From positions 33,793,341 to 33,857,340 of the forward strand of contig NC_081844.1 in NCBI RefSeq assembly GCF_963259705.1: 64,000 nucleotides of DNA, read 5' to 3'. A program made the translations under genes and the position numbers. The DNA comes from Myotis daubentonii (lineage: Eukaryota; Chordata; Mammalia; Chiroptera; Vespertilionidae). The notes beneath the pieces are model-generated. The model saw only the letters and a program-made list of their open reading frames with translations, ran no database searches and was not told where the DNA came from. Positions 1 to 11,300 of this stretch are shown in pieces. How positions within the stretch are numbered: the stretch's first letter is position 1; the number at the start of each line of letters is the position of its first letter.

Positions 1-105
1 TGCGTGCAGGAAGCAGCCAATCAATGATTCTCTCTCATCATTTATGTTTCTACTCTCCCTCTCCTTTCCTCTCTGATATCAATAAAAAAACATTAAAAAA
101 AAAAA
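1..105 (+). mobile_element. Ves SINE, 3' part
   Basis: This is the 3' end of a Ves element cut by the window edge: a GCAGGAAGCAGCCAATCAATG-like block, the TCTCTCATCAT segment, a pyrimidine-rich run, then ATCAATAAAA and an A tail. It lies in WDR18 intron 1. Confidence 0.85.
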
Positions 106-111
106 TGGGTG

Positions 112-356
112 GCCCTAGCCGGTTTGGCTCAGTGGATAGAGCGTCGGCCTGCGGACCAAAGGGTCCAGGGTTAGATTCTGGTCAAGGGCAGGTACCCTGG
201 TTGCAGGCTCCCTGGCTCAGGCCTTGGCTGGGGCTCATGCAGAAGGCAACCAATCGATGTTTCTCCCACCTGATGTTTCTCACACACTGATGTTTCTCTC
301 TCTCTCCCTAAAAATCAATGAAAAAAATGTCCTCGGGTGGAGATTAACAACAAAAA
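112..356 (+). mobile_element. Ves SINE
   Basis: Full-length copy with the tRNA-like head CCGGTTTGGCTCAGTGGATA and a tail of the type AAAATCAATGAAAAAAATGTCC with a GGTGGAGATTAA end, an older Ves variant. It sits directly after the preceding SINE in WDR18 intron 1. Confidence 0.88.
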
Positions 357-439
357 TTGGGTGGAGCAAACCTATGTTTCTCTCTCTAATCAACGTTTAA
401 AAATACCACTGCAGAGTCAGTAGATAGATCCTAGTTTAA

Positions 440-1115
440 AAACCAACCACAAAACTTCGCGCCCCTTTTCGCACAGCTCTCTCTAGGGACCCACTACCTC
501 CCCATCCCTTCAAGCCCGCAAGCGCCTGGCCCGCAGCCTCAGGCCCGCCCCCTCGTCCCCCAGCCCGCTCGGGGCACGCGCACTTCCCTTCGACCAGTAA
601 ACCCACCACCACCACCACCACCCGCGCATGCGCAGAGCACCCTAACCGGGACTTCCTCCCGGCTCCGGCGTGGGCCGACCCCCGTCGACCCCAGTCTAAG
701 GCGGGACCCCGCGCACCCCCAGCGGAGTTGGAGCCCTGGCACGCGCCGCCGCACCTTCCGTTGCAGCTCCCAGGCGCTGATGTAGTTCTTGCCCAGCTGC
801 GCCGCCAGCAGGTATTCGCCATTGAGCAGCGTCAGACCACGGGGCCCAGCCTGGCCGCCGCGGTACGTGAGCAGGTTAGCGCCCGAGTGGAGCTCCCATA
901 CGACGCAGCTCCACAACTGGGCGGACGAGTCTGTACACACGGCTACCTCGATGGGCGCCGCCATCTTCCTCTCCCCGCCCCGGAAGTGCGTCACACCAGC
1001 AAGATGCGGGCGCCTTCGCCGGAGGGCTAGAGCGGCGCCCACGCTGTCCAGCCTCCGGCGGCTGGAGGGCGGACTCCCCGGTGAATGGGACCCCCCATCA
1101 CCCCGGACCCGCTGA
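440..1115. promoter_or_regulatory. WDR18 CpG-rich promoter and 5' end
   Basis: The region is GC-rich and dense in CpG around WDR18 exon 1, and extends both into intron 1 (440-754) and upstream (965-1115). No TATA box is visible near the start codon, which fits a housekeeping CpG-island promoter. The exact transcription start is not visible. A (CCA)n run sits at about 600-623 in intron 1. No oppositely directed gene is recognisable, so the promoter is not obviously bidirectional. Confidence 0.7.
755..964 (-). CDS. WDR18: WDR18 first coding exon (partial gene)
   Basis: This exon encodes the first 70 residues of WDR18, a WD40-repeat protein of the PELP1-TEX10-WDR18 (Rix1-like) complex that acts in the nucleolus and nucleoplasm in 60S ribosomal subunit maturation. 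The start is ATGGCGGCGCCC, in a Kozak-like setting, and the protein begins MAAPIEVAVCTDSS, then reads WELHSGANLLTYRGGQAGPRG and ends WELQRK. That is essentially the known mammalian N terminus, which opens the first propeller blade. The exon is 210 bp and ends AACGGAAG followed by a GTGCGG donor at 754-753, so the intron is phase 0. Upstream in-frame codons to about 1189 are open but unlike the family and are taken as 5'UTR. The remaining exons lie beyond the left edge. The identification is very secure; the splice site is inferred from phase and family match. Confidence 0.95.
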
Positions 1116-1706
1116 GAATCCAGGGGCGCAACGTCTGACCGAAGATGTTGGTAGGAGACTAGATGGAAACTAGATGGAAAAGAAATCAAGGCCCAGGGTC
1201 TTCTGCGATAAGTTAGTCGGTTCAGAGCTTGAAGTCGGGCTTGTCTCTCACGCTTGGCGCTCTCGGATTCTTTGCTTATTTTTAATGTGCAAATAATAAA
1301 GTACCGACCTCACAGGCGTCAAGTGTAGACTCCGTACCGACATATGTGGCGGCACCTAATACATTGCAATTAAGTGCGTACTCAGGGATCCGCCATCAGC
1401 CTACCCCCGGACCCTTCTTGGGCCGGAGGCTACAAAATCCACATTTTTAGCTCATGAACTTGGCGCAGGCCAAACAAGTCGGGAGCGCCTAACTTCAGGT
1501 CACAGCTGCTGTCCCGGCCGCGTCTGAAAACTACTTTAAAATGTGGAATTAGTTGGTAATCTTTGAAAAGGGAGAAATCACTTAAAAAATAGAAATCTCC
1601 CGGCGGCGAGACGTGGCTGCCTGGGGCAGTGTGTCTGCAACTGGATGCCGAGCGCGGCCCTCGTGCCGCTGGGAGGGGCGCCCAGGTCCCGCAGGCCCGG
1701 TTCCGG

Positions 1707-1720
1707 CCACCAGGTGGCAG
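1707..1720 (+). promoter_or_regulatory. CTCF-like motif
   Basis: CCACCAGGTGGCAG matches the CTCF core CCASYAGRKGGCRS at every position. It lies about 740 bp upstream of the WDR18 start codon. Occupancy cannot be judged from sequence alone. Confidence 0.5.
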
Positions 1721-2054
1721 GCGGGAGCCGTGGGCCGGGAGCCGGAGTGTGGGCCGCTCCCAGCCCCGGGGCCACAGTGCGGAGCGGTGACGGGGCGGGA
1801 AGGGCTTCCCGGAGGAGGTGTCCTTGAAGCGGGGCGCTAACCACTTGAAGAGAAAGGTGGGCAGAGGCAGTGCCAGGCCCGGGGTGGGGGGGTGGGGCGC
1901 TGGCCATCGAGGGCCTCGTGGGCAGTGGGAAGCCTGCATTTAATTTTTTCCTGGGGCATAGGAGGCGGAAGGACTTTTGTAGGTTGAGGAGAGCTAGGGG
2001 TCTCAAACCCCAGCACTAGCTAAATGGGGAAACTGAGGCTGGGACCACCTAGTC

Positions 2055-2282
2055 CAGTGATGGCGAACTTTTTGAGCTTGGCGTGTCAGTATTTTGAAAA
2101 ACCCTAACTTAATTCTGGTGCCGTGTCACATATAGAAATTTTTTGGTATTTGCAACCATAGTAAAACAAAGACAATTTTTGATATTTATTTTATATATTT
2201 AAATGCCATTTAACAAAGAAAAATCAAAAAAGTGAGTTCACGTGTCACCTCTGACACGTGTGTCATAGGTTCGCCATCACTG
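2055..2282. mobile_element. Nonautonomous hAT element, family A
   Basis: The 228-bp element has terminal inverted repeats CAGTGATGGCGAAC and GTTCGCCATCACTG. It is flanked by a perfect 8-bp duplication ACCTAGTC at 2047-2054 and 2283-2290. It has no coding capacity. A second copy of the same family lies inverted at 40194-40426. Confidence 0.92.
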
Positions 2283-4690
2283 ACCTAGTCCAAACTGTAC
2301 TGGAACTAGAACCAGCTGTTTCCGATTTCCACCACCGTAACCAGCGGATGACCCCAGGTTTCTCAAATGTTTTTTAAAGTGTGAATAAGAGAAATAAGAT
2401 ACCTCCAATGATAAATTACCCTTCTCAAACACCAAAATAAAATACCTTTTAGGCTTTTTCCCAAAACCATTTCTTTGCATGCTGAAATCTGGCACGCTGC
2501 AGAACCAGGGGGTGGGCAGCCTTTTTCAACAGCAACTCGGGGCTTGAAACTGGCACTTCTGAGCCCTGGGGCAGGTCACTGCACACCCCTGGGCCTATTC
2601 CCCACATGCAAACTGGGGGTTCCTCGGAGCTAAGGGGTCTGTGTCCTCATCCTGAGAAGGCTGGCCTGGAAATTTCCAAATTCCAGATTCCAGGACAGAG
2701 GTGGGCCCAGCTGGTATGGTTTGCAGAGGACCAACTGTGCCAATGGGGATAAGGGACAGGGTGGATGCTCAGGCTGGAACAGGCCCAGGCGGTGCCCCAG
2801 GGCAGGACTGCTGGATTGCAGTCAGGCCCCCTCACAGGCCTCTCCCTCCCCTCCTCCCCTCCTCCCTTCCCTGGGGACCCAGTAGGCCAGGCTGCTGTCA
2901 GGTCAGAGGTCACCCCACCCCCAGCCCTGTTCCTGGAATGAGGACAGACCAGTTGTGTCAGAGCAGCGAGACAAAAGCCACACTTTGAGGGCCTGCAGAC
3001 CACCCAGTCTCTAGACCTCCTTGGTGCCAGCCAGGCGCCACCTCCCAAATCCAAGCTGAGAGGCCTTGGTGGTAGTTGGGCGGCGGCGGCAGCAAGTAGG
3101 CTTGGGGAAACTGAGGCACAGAAGCCTGCACCATCCCTCTGGTTCTAAGCCCCTGTTTGCAGGCACTGGTACACACTGCTGAACCAAACCAGACCCAGAC
3201 ACATCTCACACCCTGCCCACCCAGGGAGTGGGGGCCTTGAACAATCCTAGCAGCTCCCATGATGTGCATTAATGGTGTAAGGAATAGCGGATGAGTCCAG
3301 AAGCAATCATCCTTTTCAGGCATCCTTTCAACAGCCCCCCCCCCCCCAGCCCCCCCCCTCCACCCAGGTCTGCCTCTCCCTCCCGCCAATCAGGCCTAGT
3401 TTTGAGTTTCATCTCCTGGGAGCCTCTCTGCCTCCTAACAAGCAGAGCTGGAGGCAGGAGGTGCCTCAGGGCTGGGGAGGTGGGGAGAGGTGGGGGAGTC
3501 CGACCCCTTCACCCCTCCCTTCGTGCCCTCAGGACCTGTGTGACCCCAGGGCCCCCAGTCCCTCTCGAGGCCCCTTCAGCGGAGGAATAAAGATGCTAGA
3601 CTAGCCCATCCAGTTTGTCGGAAAAGGGCTTTAAAAACAAACACAGCGGAAGACACTTTTCCTTTACGTCCCTGGGGAGCAGGGGCTCAGAGAGGCAGGT
3701 GGGTTACCAGCCCATGGAGATAGAGATGTAGCCAATCCATTTCTGGTGGGGGTGGAAAATGCTGGTGAATGGGCCATAGGAAGCAACCAGCTGCCACAGG
3801 AGGGGGTTGGTTTTCCAGACTCCTGACCAGCTTTGGGGGCTGACCCAGGTGGAAGGGACAGGCCCAGGCCAGCACCAGCCAAGAACTAGTGGCAGGGGAG
3901 CTGGTGGCAGGAGGCTGGGCCTGTCCACGTCCCGACCATGCTGACCTGGAGCCCGTCGTGTCCCCTGGGTGTGGGTGATGTGAGGGGCAGCCCAAGAAAT
4001 CTTTTACCGGCAGCAACCTGCATGCTGCTGTCAGGTTTGGGTGTGGAGCCTGAGAACCAGGGTTTCCCTCTGTCTAGGCTGAGCCCATGGTTTGCAATTG
4101 TAGCCCGACAGCCAGATCATCCCTTGTGTGGTTTCTTAGGAGCCAGACGGCACTGAAAGACAAATGCTAAAGTGTGAACCCAGCCACGGAGGGCAGGCTC
4201 AGCGGGGCAGGGTGGCTTCCTCAGAGAACCAAAATGAAGCCAGCAAGGAGGGGGCAGGCGCCAGGCCACGTGCCCTAGGGGCTGGAGTCAGACAACTCAG
4301 GGTAACACTGGGCATCAGAACCCAGGATAGCAGGAGGCCTAAGCTAGGGGGCTAGAGGAACCAGCAGGGTGACGCAGTCACTCAGACCTGGCTTAGCGTC
4401 CCCCCTCTCTAAACTGCTGATACAGGAGCCTGGTCACTCTTGGATAGAGCCATGCTGGGCTCTCTGGGGGAGCTGGGCAACATCCCCTGGCCTCACCCAC
4501 TTGGTGACAGGAACACCCCCAGCCGTGACAACCACAGATGTCCCCAGACATTGCCCAGTGTTCCCTCGGGGCACAGTCCCCACCGGAGGACCCCTGTGCC
4601 TTCTGCTAACTGGACCCAGACAGGGTGCGGTGACGCCCAGGAAACCACCACCGAGACGTTTTGTTAAAAGTCAGAAGTGTTTTGTCTTGT

Positions 4691-4696
4691 TTTAAT
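4691..4696 (-). terminator. Putative ARID3A poly(A) signal ATTAAA
   Basis: ATTAAA on the minus strand lies in an AT-rich block at the distal end of the predicted 3'UTR. It is followed downstream by T/G-rich minus-strand sequence. This is inferred only. Confidence 0.4.
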
Positions 4697-6775
4697 ATCT
4701 CATCAGCTTTACAGGGTTACAATTGTCTTAAATATTTCTGAAATTTAAATACAATCTGCACAATAATGTTATAAAATGTAAACTTTCAGTGTTCTTTTAA
4801 ATTTCAAAATCACACCTCCCCCCCCCATTTTTTTGGTCTTTTGCCCCCACCCCGCTAATACCTGAATGTTCTGTAGAACTGAAATCCTTACCAGCTGCCC
4901 CGCCGGCCACAGTGACTGACAGGCGAGGCCCGGCCAGAGGTAGAGTAGTTTATAACTTTTTAAAAAGTTTTTTTCCTTTAACCTGAGTTCCGGCGTGGTC
5001 CCCACGCCATCGGACAAACCCCAGAGAAACTGAAATTTCACATGTCAGGAATGAAAGGCTGAATTCATTCGTGTTTGCCAAGAAAAAAATGCACAAGCAA
5101 GCAAGAGAAAAACGATAGAAGTGGGCAAAAGTCATAAAAGCAAAAAAAGTGACTGTACAAATGCACAACTATTAAAAACTAACTCTGCTGCCCAACGCCT
5201 CTGCCTGCCCCTTGCCCGACAGCTACACAGCCCTGTGGCCAGTTTAGGGGTCACAAGGAAGATCTAGAAGCAGCCGGTAACAAACATCTCCAGAGCAGGT
5301 AGGTTAGCCCCTGAGCCCCTCTTGACCCTGAGTTTGGGACTCCTACCTGCTCTGTGCAGCTAAGCCCCACCCGTTCCAGAATGAACAGTGCACAAGCAAG
5401 CCGCTGACAGAGATGGCTGTCCCGTCCCCACCCAGTTTGCATAAAGGGGTGCTGAGCTGCACCCCAGAACCCTCACCAACAGGAGGTTGCCCTGAGCTGG
5501 GATTGGCAGAGGGGACTCGAGGCAGAGGCCACAGCACTGCCCAGCCTGGAGATTCCCCTCATCTTTCCACCTCTCCCCCTGCGCACGGCTCCCCCAGGGC
5601 TGCCCCCCACACCCTGGCCCCCTACAATCACCATGAACAATAGGCATGCCCTGAGTTAATCTGGGGGCTCTATCACCCACAAGACACGACGCCCAACACA
5701 CGCAGGCAGACACACACACACACACACACACTCATGCGACCAGAGACAGCACCCAGGCAGACTCGGGTGGACACGCCCACGATGCAGGTGGGAGGGGACG
5801 GGTACTGGTACATGCTGAAACCCTGAGCCAGCCAAGGAGGGCAGGCTGAGAGGGGTTTTGGCATCAAGAGTCAGACCCGAGGTAGAAATAACCAGGCAGC
5901 AGACACCCCCACGTGGGCCCCGCGTGGCTCCAGGGGGTCAGGCCAGGGGAGAAGAGAGAAGGAGCATCTGGTATCGCTGCTCTTGGGCAAAAAGGTCCCC
6001 CTCCCACAGTGATTGTACTGCTGCAGGAAGAAACGGGGAGGAGACTCTTGCATAAGGAAAAACAGAGAGGAAACCCCACCTGCCTGCAGCCACCACTGCC
6101 CTGGGAGGTGGAGGGTGTCCTCGACCCTGAGACATACCAACGAAAGGGGCTCTCCCCAAGGACACCACAGCTTCACACCCAGGCAAGCCCAGACTGGTGG
6201 GGGGGTCAGGATGCTCTCCCCTCCAAGGTCCCCAAGGCCACAAGGTGACCCTGGGCCAGGGATCACTGGATCAGGACTCTGGGAGGCTGCCAGATGGGGC
6301 ACTGCCATTTTTGGCATCGTTAGGCCAAGCCAGGCCAGGCTCCCGGGGCCCAATGAGAGTTTCCAGGCAACCTCAGTGCGTGAAAGGAAAGGGCGCCAAG
6401 TTGTGGGAGGCACCATTTCAGTCAAGGGCAGGGCGGCCAAGGAAGTCCCCGAACCCGCCCGGGCGCTGGACGGAGGGTGCTGCCTCATGGTGAAGACCAC
6501 CCCCACCCAGCCCTCCGCTGATGACCGCCTTCTGACCTGGGGTGAGTGGTCACGCTGGGAGTGGGTGCACCTTCCCATGGGCCTCTATTTAGTTCCTTTA
6601 GTTACAGCAGATGTGGCCTTGCAAGGGGCAAGAGAGAATGAAGGGGCAAAGTGAAGGAGATGGGAAGGGGTGGGGTGTTCAGGATGACATGGCCTCAAAA
6701 ACCTCAATCCGAGCGAAGCCTGGCTCACCCCAGTCCCCAAGTATCCATCTCTCTTTAAAAGCAGCCCTTTCAAAA

Positions 6776-6813
6776 GCGTTGGTGGTCTAGCGGTGAGCAT
6801 AGGTGCCTTCCAA
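6776..6813 (+). pseudogene. 5' half of tRNA-Gly, retro-inserted
   Basis: GCGTTGGTGGTCTAGCGGTG and the following bases to CCTTCCAA match the 5' half of tRNA-Gly(TCC), ending just past the anticodon. The 3' half is absent. The fragment is flanked by GCAGCCCTTTC at 6761-6771 and 6815-6825, an 11-bp direct repeat like a target-site duplication. It has no 3' A tail, which recalls the described class of tailless retropseudogenes. It lies antisense within the ARID3A 3'UTR and cannot encode a tRNA. Confidence 0.75.
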
Positions 6814-6825
6814 TGCAGCCCTTTC

Positions 6826-7041
6826 GGCCCTGCCGGGGCGGCTCGGTGGCTGAGCGTCGACCCAGGACCCAGGAGGTTAGATTCCCAATCAGGGCACATG
6901 TCTGGGTTGTGGGCTCAATCTCTAGCAGGGAGTGTGCAGGAGGCAGCCAGTCGATGAGTCTCTCTCATTGATGTTTCTCTCTCTCCGCCTTCCCTTCTTT
7001 CTTTGAAATCAATAAAAACATATTAAACAAACAAACAAAAA
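6826..7041 (+). mobile_element. tRNA-derived (Ves-like) SINE in ARID3A 3'UTR
   Basis: The diverged head (GGCTCGGTGGCTGAGCG) is followed by the GTGCAGGAGGCAGCCAGTCGATG block and an AAACAAAC tail. The right flank GCAGCCCTTCC (7042-7052) matches 10 of 11 bases of the repeat that flanks the neighbouring tRNA-Gly fragment. The target sequence is therefore present three times. It is antisense to ARID3A. Confidence 0.85.
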
Positions 7042-8206
7042 GCAGCCCTTCCAGGTAAGAGAGAGTCCCCAGGCCATAGTCATCCCTGAGTCAGGAGCCT
7101 GAGGGCTATGACAGCACATCCCCTCCCAGGCCCTGGCCCTTGATCCAGCACTTTCTTTCTAGTTAAGACTTCCGGATCCCTGACAGGGAGCACGCACGCA
7201 CAAGGAGAGAAAGCATCGAGCGTCTTGGTCTGCCATTCAGCGTTCACATTCCCAGTTCCCCCCGGGCTTGCCCCCGCATGGACCCCACTCCAGCCCGGCC
7301 CTCAGCACCCGAGTTCATGACCTTCTCTGGCTCTAGCCCAGGGATACAGTGTCCTGTGCCTGCTAGCTGCCTACCGCAGCACAGAAAATGCACACATGAA
7401 CCCGATTCAGTCATGGGAAAGTTTTAAAGGATATTCCTTTTTTTTCCTTTTTGCTTTTTTTAAGTCCCGTTTCCCTGAATGAACACAAATATATAGAGCT
7501 ATATATCCTTTTCCTAAGGTTTGATTCCTCCCCCAAGAATAAAATAGAACATTTACAAAACAAAACCCCCCAAACCTCTTAAAAACCCTATAGAGCTTGA
7601 ATATCACTATTTCTTTAAAAAATAATAATAATAATAAAAAGTTCCCAAAAGCAACAAGAAAAAAATTCAACTGATCTTGGCTCAGGGGTTTCATTCAAAA
7701 CAACGAACTGGGTGTGATGAGTGGATGAGTGTGTGATGAACAGGAACAAAAGTAAAAAAAAAAAAAAAAAAACAACAGACAAAAATGAGAACACACAGTG
7801 CAGGGATATATGAGGTAAACAGGATCTGGCCTTACATTGCAACTGGTCCAAACCAGACACCAGACACCAGTCCGAATCGGCCGCCAGGGCTGCAGGAAAG
7901 CCCTGGGAGTATTTGCCGTCTCTTTGCTGACTTCCTTAGCTGTTCTTACAATTCACTTCTCTGAATGTCTGAAACCTGAGTAATTCAAGTGTTCCTTGGT
8001 TTTCCCCTGTTTTATTAAATTTTCTTTATATATATGTATATATTTTTTTCTTCTATTTTTGGTGTTAGCTGTGGCTCCTTTGTGGATATTTCCCCTCCCC
8101 ACCCGTATCTTCCACCACCACCCCGGCCCTGCCCGGCCCACCTTTCCACACCCTGCCCAGTCTGACCAGCTCCTGGGTGGGGGGCGGCGGGTGGGGAGTG
8201 GTGCAG

Positions 8207-8382
8207 TTAAGGCAATGAATTATTTGAGGTAGAAGACGTCGGGGGTGCGGATAACCCCGCTGGCCCGGCCTGGCTGCCCGCGCTGCTGCTGGTCCCACTG
8301 TTTCCTCCCCGGCTGCTGCCACCACCGCCTTTGCTGGGAGCTGAGGATGGCGTGGAGGCTGGTGGCTGAGCAAACAGCACTC
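8207..8382 (-). CDS. ARID3A: ARID3A exon 9, C terminus
   Basis: Begins VLFAQPPASTPSSAPSKGGG and runs through a Gly/Ser-rich tail to SNNSLP and TAA at 8207-8209 (residues 537-594). The acceptor TGCATTAG precedes it. The tail differs from human mainly in Gly/Ser repeats and is expected to be disordered. Confidence 0.94.
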
Positions 8383-11300
8383 CTAATGCAAGGACGGGAG
8401 GAGAGATGTCATGGAGAGTTAAAACATTATGTGACAGGTGCAAGGGGCTCCCCAAGCAATGACTCCCTGCAAAGTCCACCCATGGACCCACCAGGACCCC
8501 CACCACCTCATCTTAGTCTGCTTCCTGTGGGGGTCTTTGCCCGGCAACCCAGCTGTTTTGTGTCCCTAGCACCACCTGGCGGCCTCAGGAGCAACTGGCC
8601 TGACTACATTTTGTTTTTACAAGGAACTTTGAAACACCACTTGTACAGTTCACCATGAACACAGGTGTTAGAGAGGCAGAAACTCCCGGCACAGTTTAAA
8701 ATCCAAATATAACTTTTAATCCCCCAAACTTAACCACTAAAAGCCTACTATTGACCTGGAGACTTACTGGTAACATAAGCAGTTATAAACACATATTTTG
8801 ATTTTTTTCTTTTTAAATTGATTTCAGAGAGGAAGGGAGAGGGAGAGAGATAGAAACATCAATGATGAGAGAGAATCATTCATCAGCTGCCTCCTGCATG
8901 CCCCATACTGGGGATGGAGCCTGCAACTGGGGCATGTGCTCTTGACTGGAATTGAACCTGGGACCGTTGGTCCACAGGCTGATGCTCTATCCACTGAGCC
9001 AAACCAGCTAGGGCTGAACACATATTTTATATTATATGTCTTATATACTGAATTCTTATAATAAAGTAAGCTAAAGAAAAGGAAATGTTAAGAAAATCAT
9101 CAGAGCCCTAGCCAGTTTGGCTCAGTGGATAGAGCATCGGCCTGTGGACTGAAGGGTCCCAGGTTCAATTCCAGTCAAGAACATACGCTCAGGTTGCCGG
9201 CTCAATCCCCAGTAGGGGGCATGCAGGAGGCAGCCGATCAATGATTCTTTCTCATCATTGATGTTTCTCTCTCTCCTTCTCCCCTCCTCTCTGAAATCAA
9301 TTAAAAAATATATATATATGAAAATCATCAGGGCCTTGCCAGTGTGGTTCAGTGGTTGAGTGCTGACCCAGGAAGCAACAGGTTGCCAGTTCGATTCCCT
9401 GTTCGATTCACATGCCTGGAGTTGTGGGCTCGATCCCCAGAAGGCAGCCAATCAATGGTCCTCTCTCATGGATATTTCTATCTCTCTATCCCTCTCCCTT
9501 CCTCTCTCTCTCTCTCTCTCTAAAAAAAATAAATTAAATAAATTAAAAGAAAAAAAAAAAAGAAAATCATCAAGAAAATACATTTCCTAGCCCTAGCTGG
9601 TTTGGCTCAGTGGATAGAGCATTGGACTGCGGACTGGAAGGTCCCAGGTTCGATTCCGATCAAGGGCACATGCCTGGGTTGCCGGCTCAATCCCCAGTAG
9701 GGGGCGAGCAGGAGGCAGGTGATCAATGATACTCTCTTATCATTGATGTTTCTATCTCTCCCTCTCCCTTCCTCTCTGAAACCAATAAAAATATATTTAA
9801 AAAAAGAAAATACATTTCCAGTATTTATTGGGGGAAAAAATGCATGTATAAGTGGGCCCCCGCAGCCCAAACCTTTGTTGTTGAAGGGTAACTGTAGTTT
9901 TGAGCACTTACTATGTGCTAAGCCCCATGCTAAGTGCTCACTATGTGCTGAGAACTGTGCCAAGTACTCACTATGTGCTGAGCACTGTGCCAAGTACTCA
10001 GTATGTGCTGAGCACTGTGCTAAGGACACTACATTGATTATATACTCAGGTCTCCAAGGGAAGGAAGAACTTTGCTCACTCTAATGGCTGGACTCATGCA
10101 GGCCAAACCCGGAGGGTGCCCAGGACTCCTAAAGTAACCCGGGAGTGAAGTTGTCAAGGTGTTACCTGTGTACATAATTCCGTTAATCTCCACTGACATG
10201 CTAATACTATTGCTGCCATTGGTGCTGGTCAAGTTTGCAGCCGAGTCCTGGCGGCTCTCAGAGGCTGTGGGAAGAAGAAAAGCCACCATTTGGAATCACA
10301 AACTCATCGGTGCAATGATCCTTTTCACATCTATCCATCCCCACTGGGCTTTAAGCTTCACAAAGCTGCGGACTGTGTCTGCCACCAGCACACACAGGAC
10401 ATAATAAATATGGAATAAGAATGTATTTATCTGACATTGGCTTTTATCATGATTGTAATTCTTAAACGATGTTGCACACCCAAGTCATGTCATTCTTTTT
10501 AACAGCCACAAAGTCTTCCAGACGTGACTCACTCATTCCTCACTGATGGACACACACATCGCTTCAAGGCCTGTTACAACATCATGCAAATGACTGCCAT
10601 GAACAAACCTGTCTAGACAGGTATCCCCTGCTTTCTGAAAATTCACACTATGCCACTTGGAAAGGCTTCATAGGAATTCCCTGCTTCCAGAGAGCGGAGA
10701 CACCCGCATTTCCTTGAGCACCTGCTTGGTATCGACTGGTTCTGCTGTAGATACCAAGCAGATGACCGATCACCTTTTCTCTTTTTCAGAGATTGCCAAA
10801 TTGTCACCTATTTACACTCCCACCAGCAGGACCCATTCCTCACATCCTGAGCAACAGTTGATATTGTCAAACTCTGATGGGTGAAAAGCGGTGCCTCCTT
10901 GTTAACGTGCAGATCCCCATCTGGATGGAGCCGAACAGCTTTTCTTTTCCATCCTTACAAGGGGACATGTGTTTGTTGATTTTAGAGAAGGCGAAGGGAG
11001 AGGGGGAGAGAGAAACATTGGTGAGAGAGACATCGATGTGAGAGAGAAACATCGATCGGTTGGACCAGAAATCGAACCTGCAACCTTTTGTTGCACAGGA
11101 CGACACTCTAACCAACTGAGCCACACCGGCCAGGGAATTTACTAGTCACAACTGCCCATTTTTCCCTATCGATTTGTTTGCCTTTTTTTCTTATTGATTT
11201 GTAGGCACTTTTTTACATAGGTTGGCTCCAAGACCCTTATTTTGTTACACATGCAGAGAGCATGGAGGGTCTGGGTGGTGGGTTGATACCTTGGCTGTTG

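Larger units (their letters stand above)
1116..4669. other. Intergenic region between WDR18 and ARID3A 3' end
   Basis: No gene is recognised here. The stretch contains a CTCF-like motif (1707-1720), one hAT element (2055-2282) and otherwise unique or highly decayed sequence. 2500-4660 is GC-rich, with C-runs at about 3335-3360, and shows no open frame resembling a known protein. The two genes lie in the same orientation, with about 3.7 kb between the ARID3A poly(A) site and the WDR18 start codon. Confidence 0.6.
4675..8206 (-). other. ARID3A: ARID3A 3'UTR (putative extent)
   Basis: From the stop codon the sequence runs without splice signals to an ATTAAA signal on the minus strand (4691-4696), so cleavage is predicted near 4675. 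A 3'UTR of about 3.5 kb is inferred. AU-rich stretches at 4680-5170 and 7400-8060 look like typical conserved 3'UTR segments. Other AATAAA-like sites on this strand, for example near 8006, could give shorter forms. The 3'UTR contains a CA repeat at 5709-5731, an AAT repeat at 7620-7637, a Ves SINE and a tRNA-Gly fragment. The boundary is approximate. Confidence 0.55.
8383..10165 (-). other. ARID3A intron 8
   Basis: Contains four SINEs (8813-9015 minus; 9104-9319, 9332-9560 and 9588-9803 plus), an L2-derived 30-bp minisatellite (9901-10021) and otherwise unremarkable sequence. 8383-8790 shows no gene or repeat that I can name. Confidence 0.7.

Noticed and set aside
539..1189. Longer WDR18 start upstream of 964
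   Set aside because: The frame is open but the residues are not those of the family, and the conserved MAAP start has a better context.
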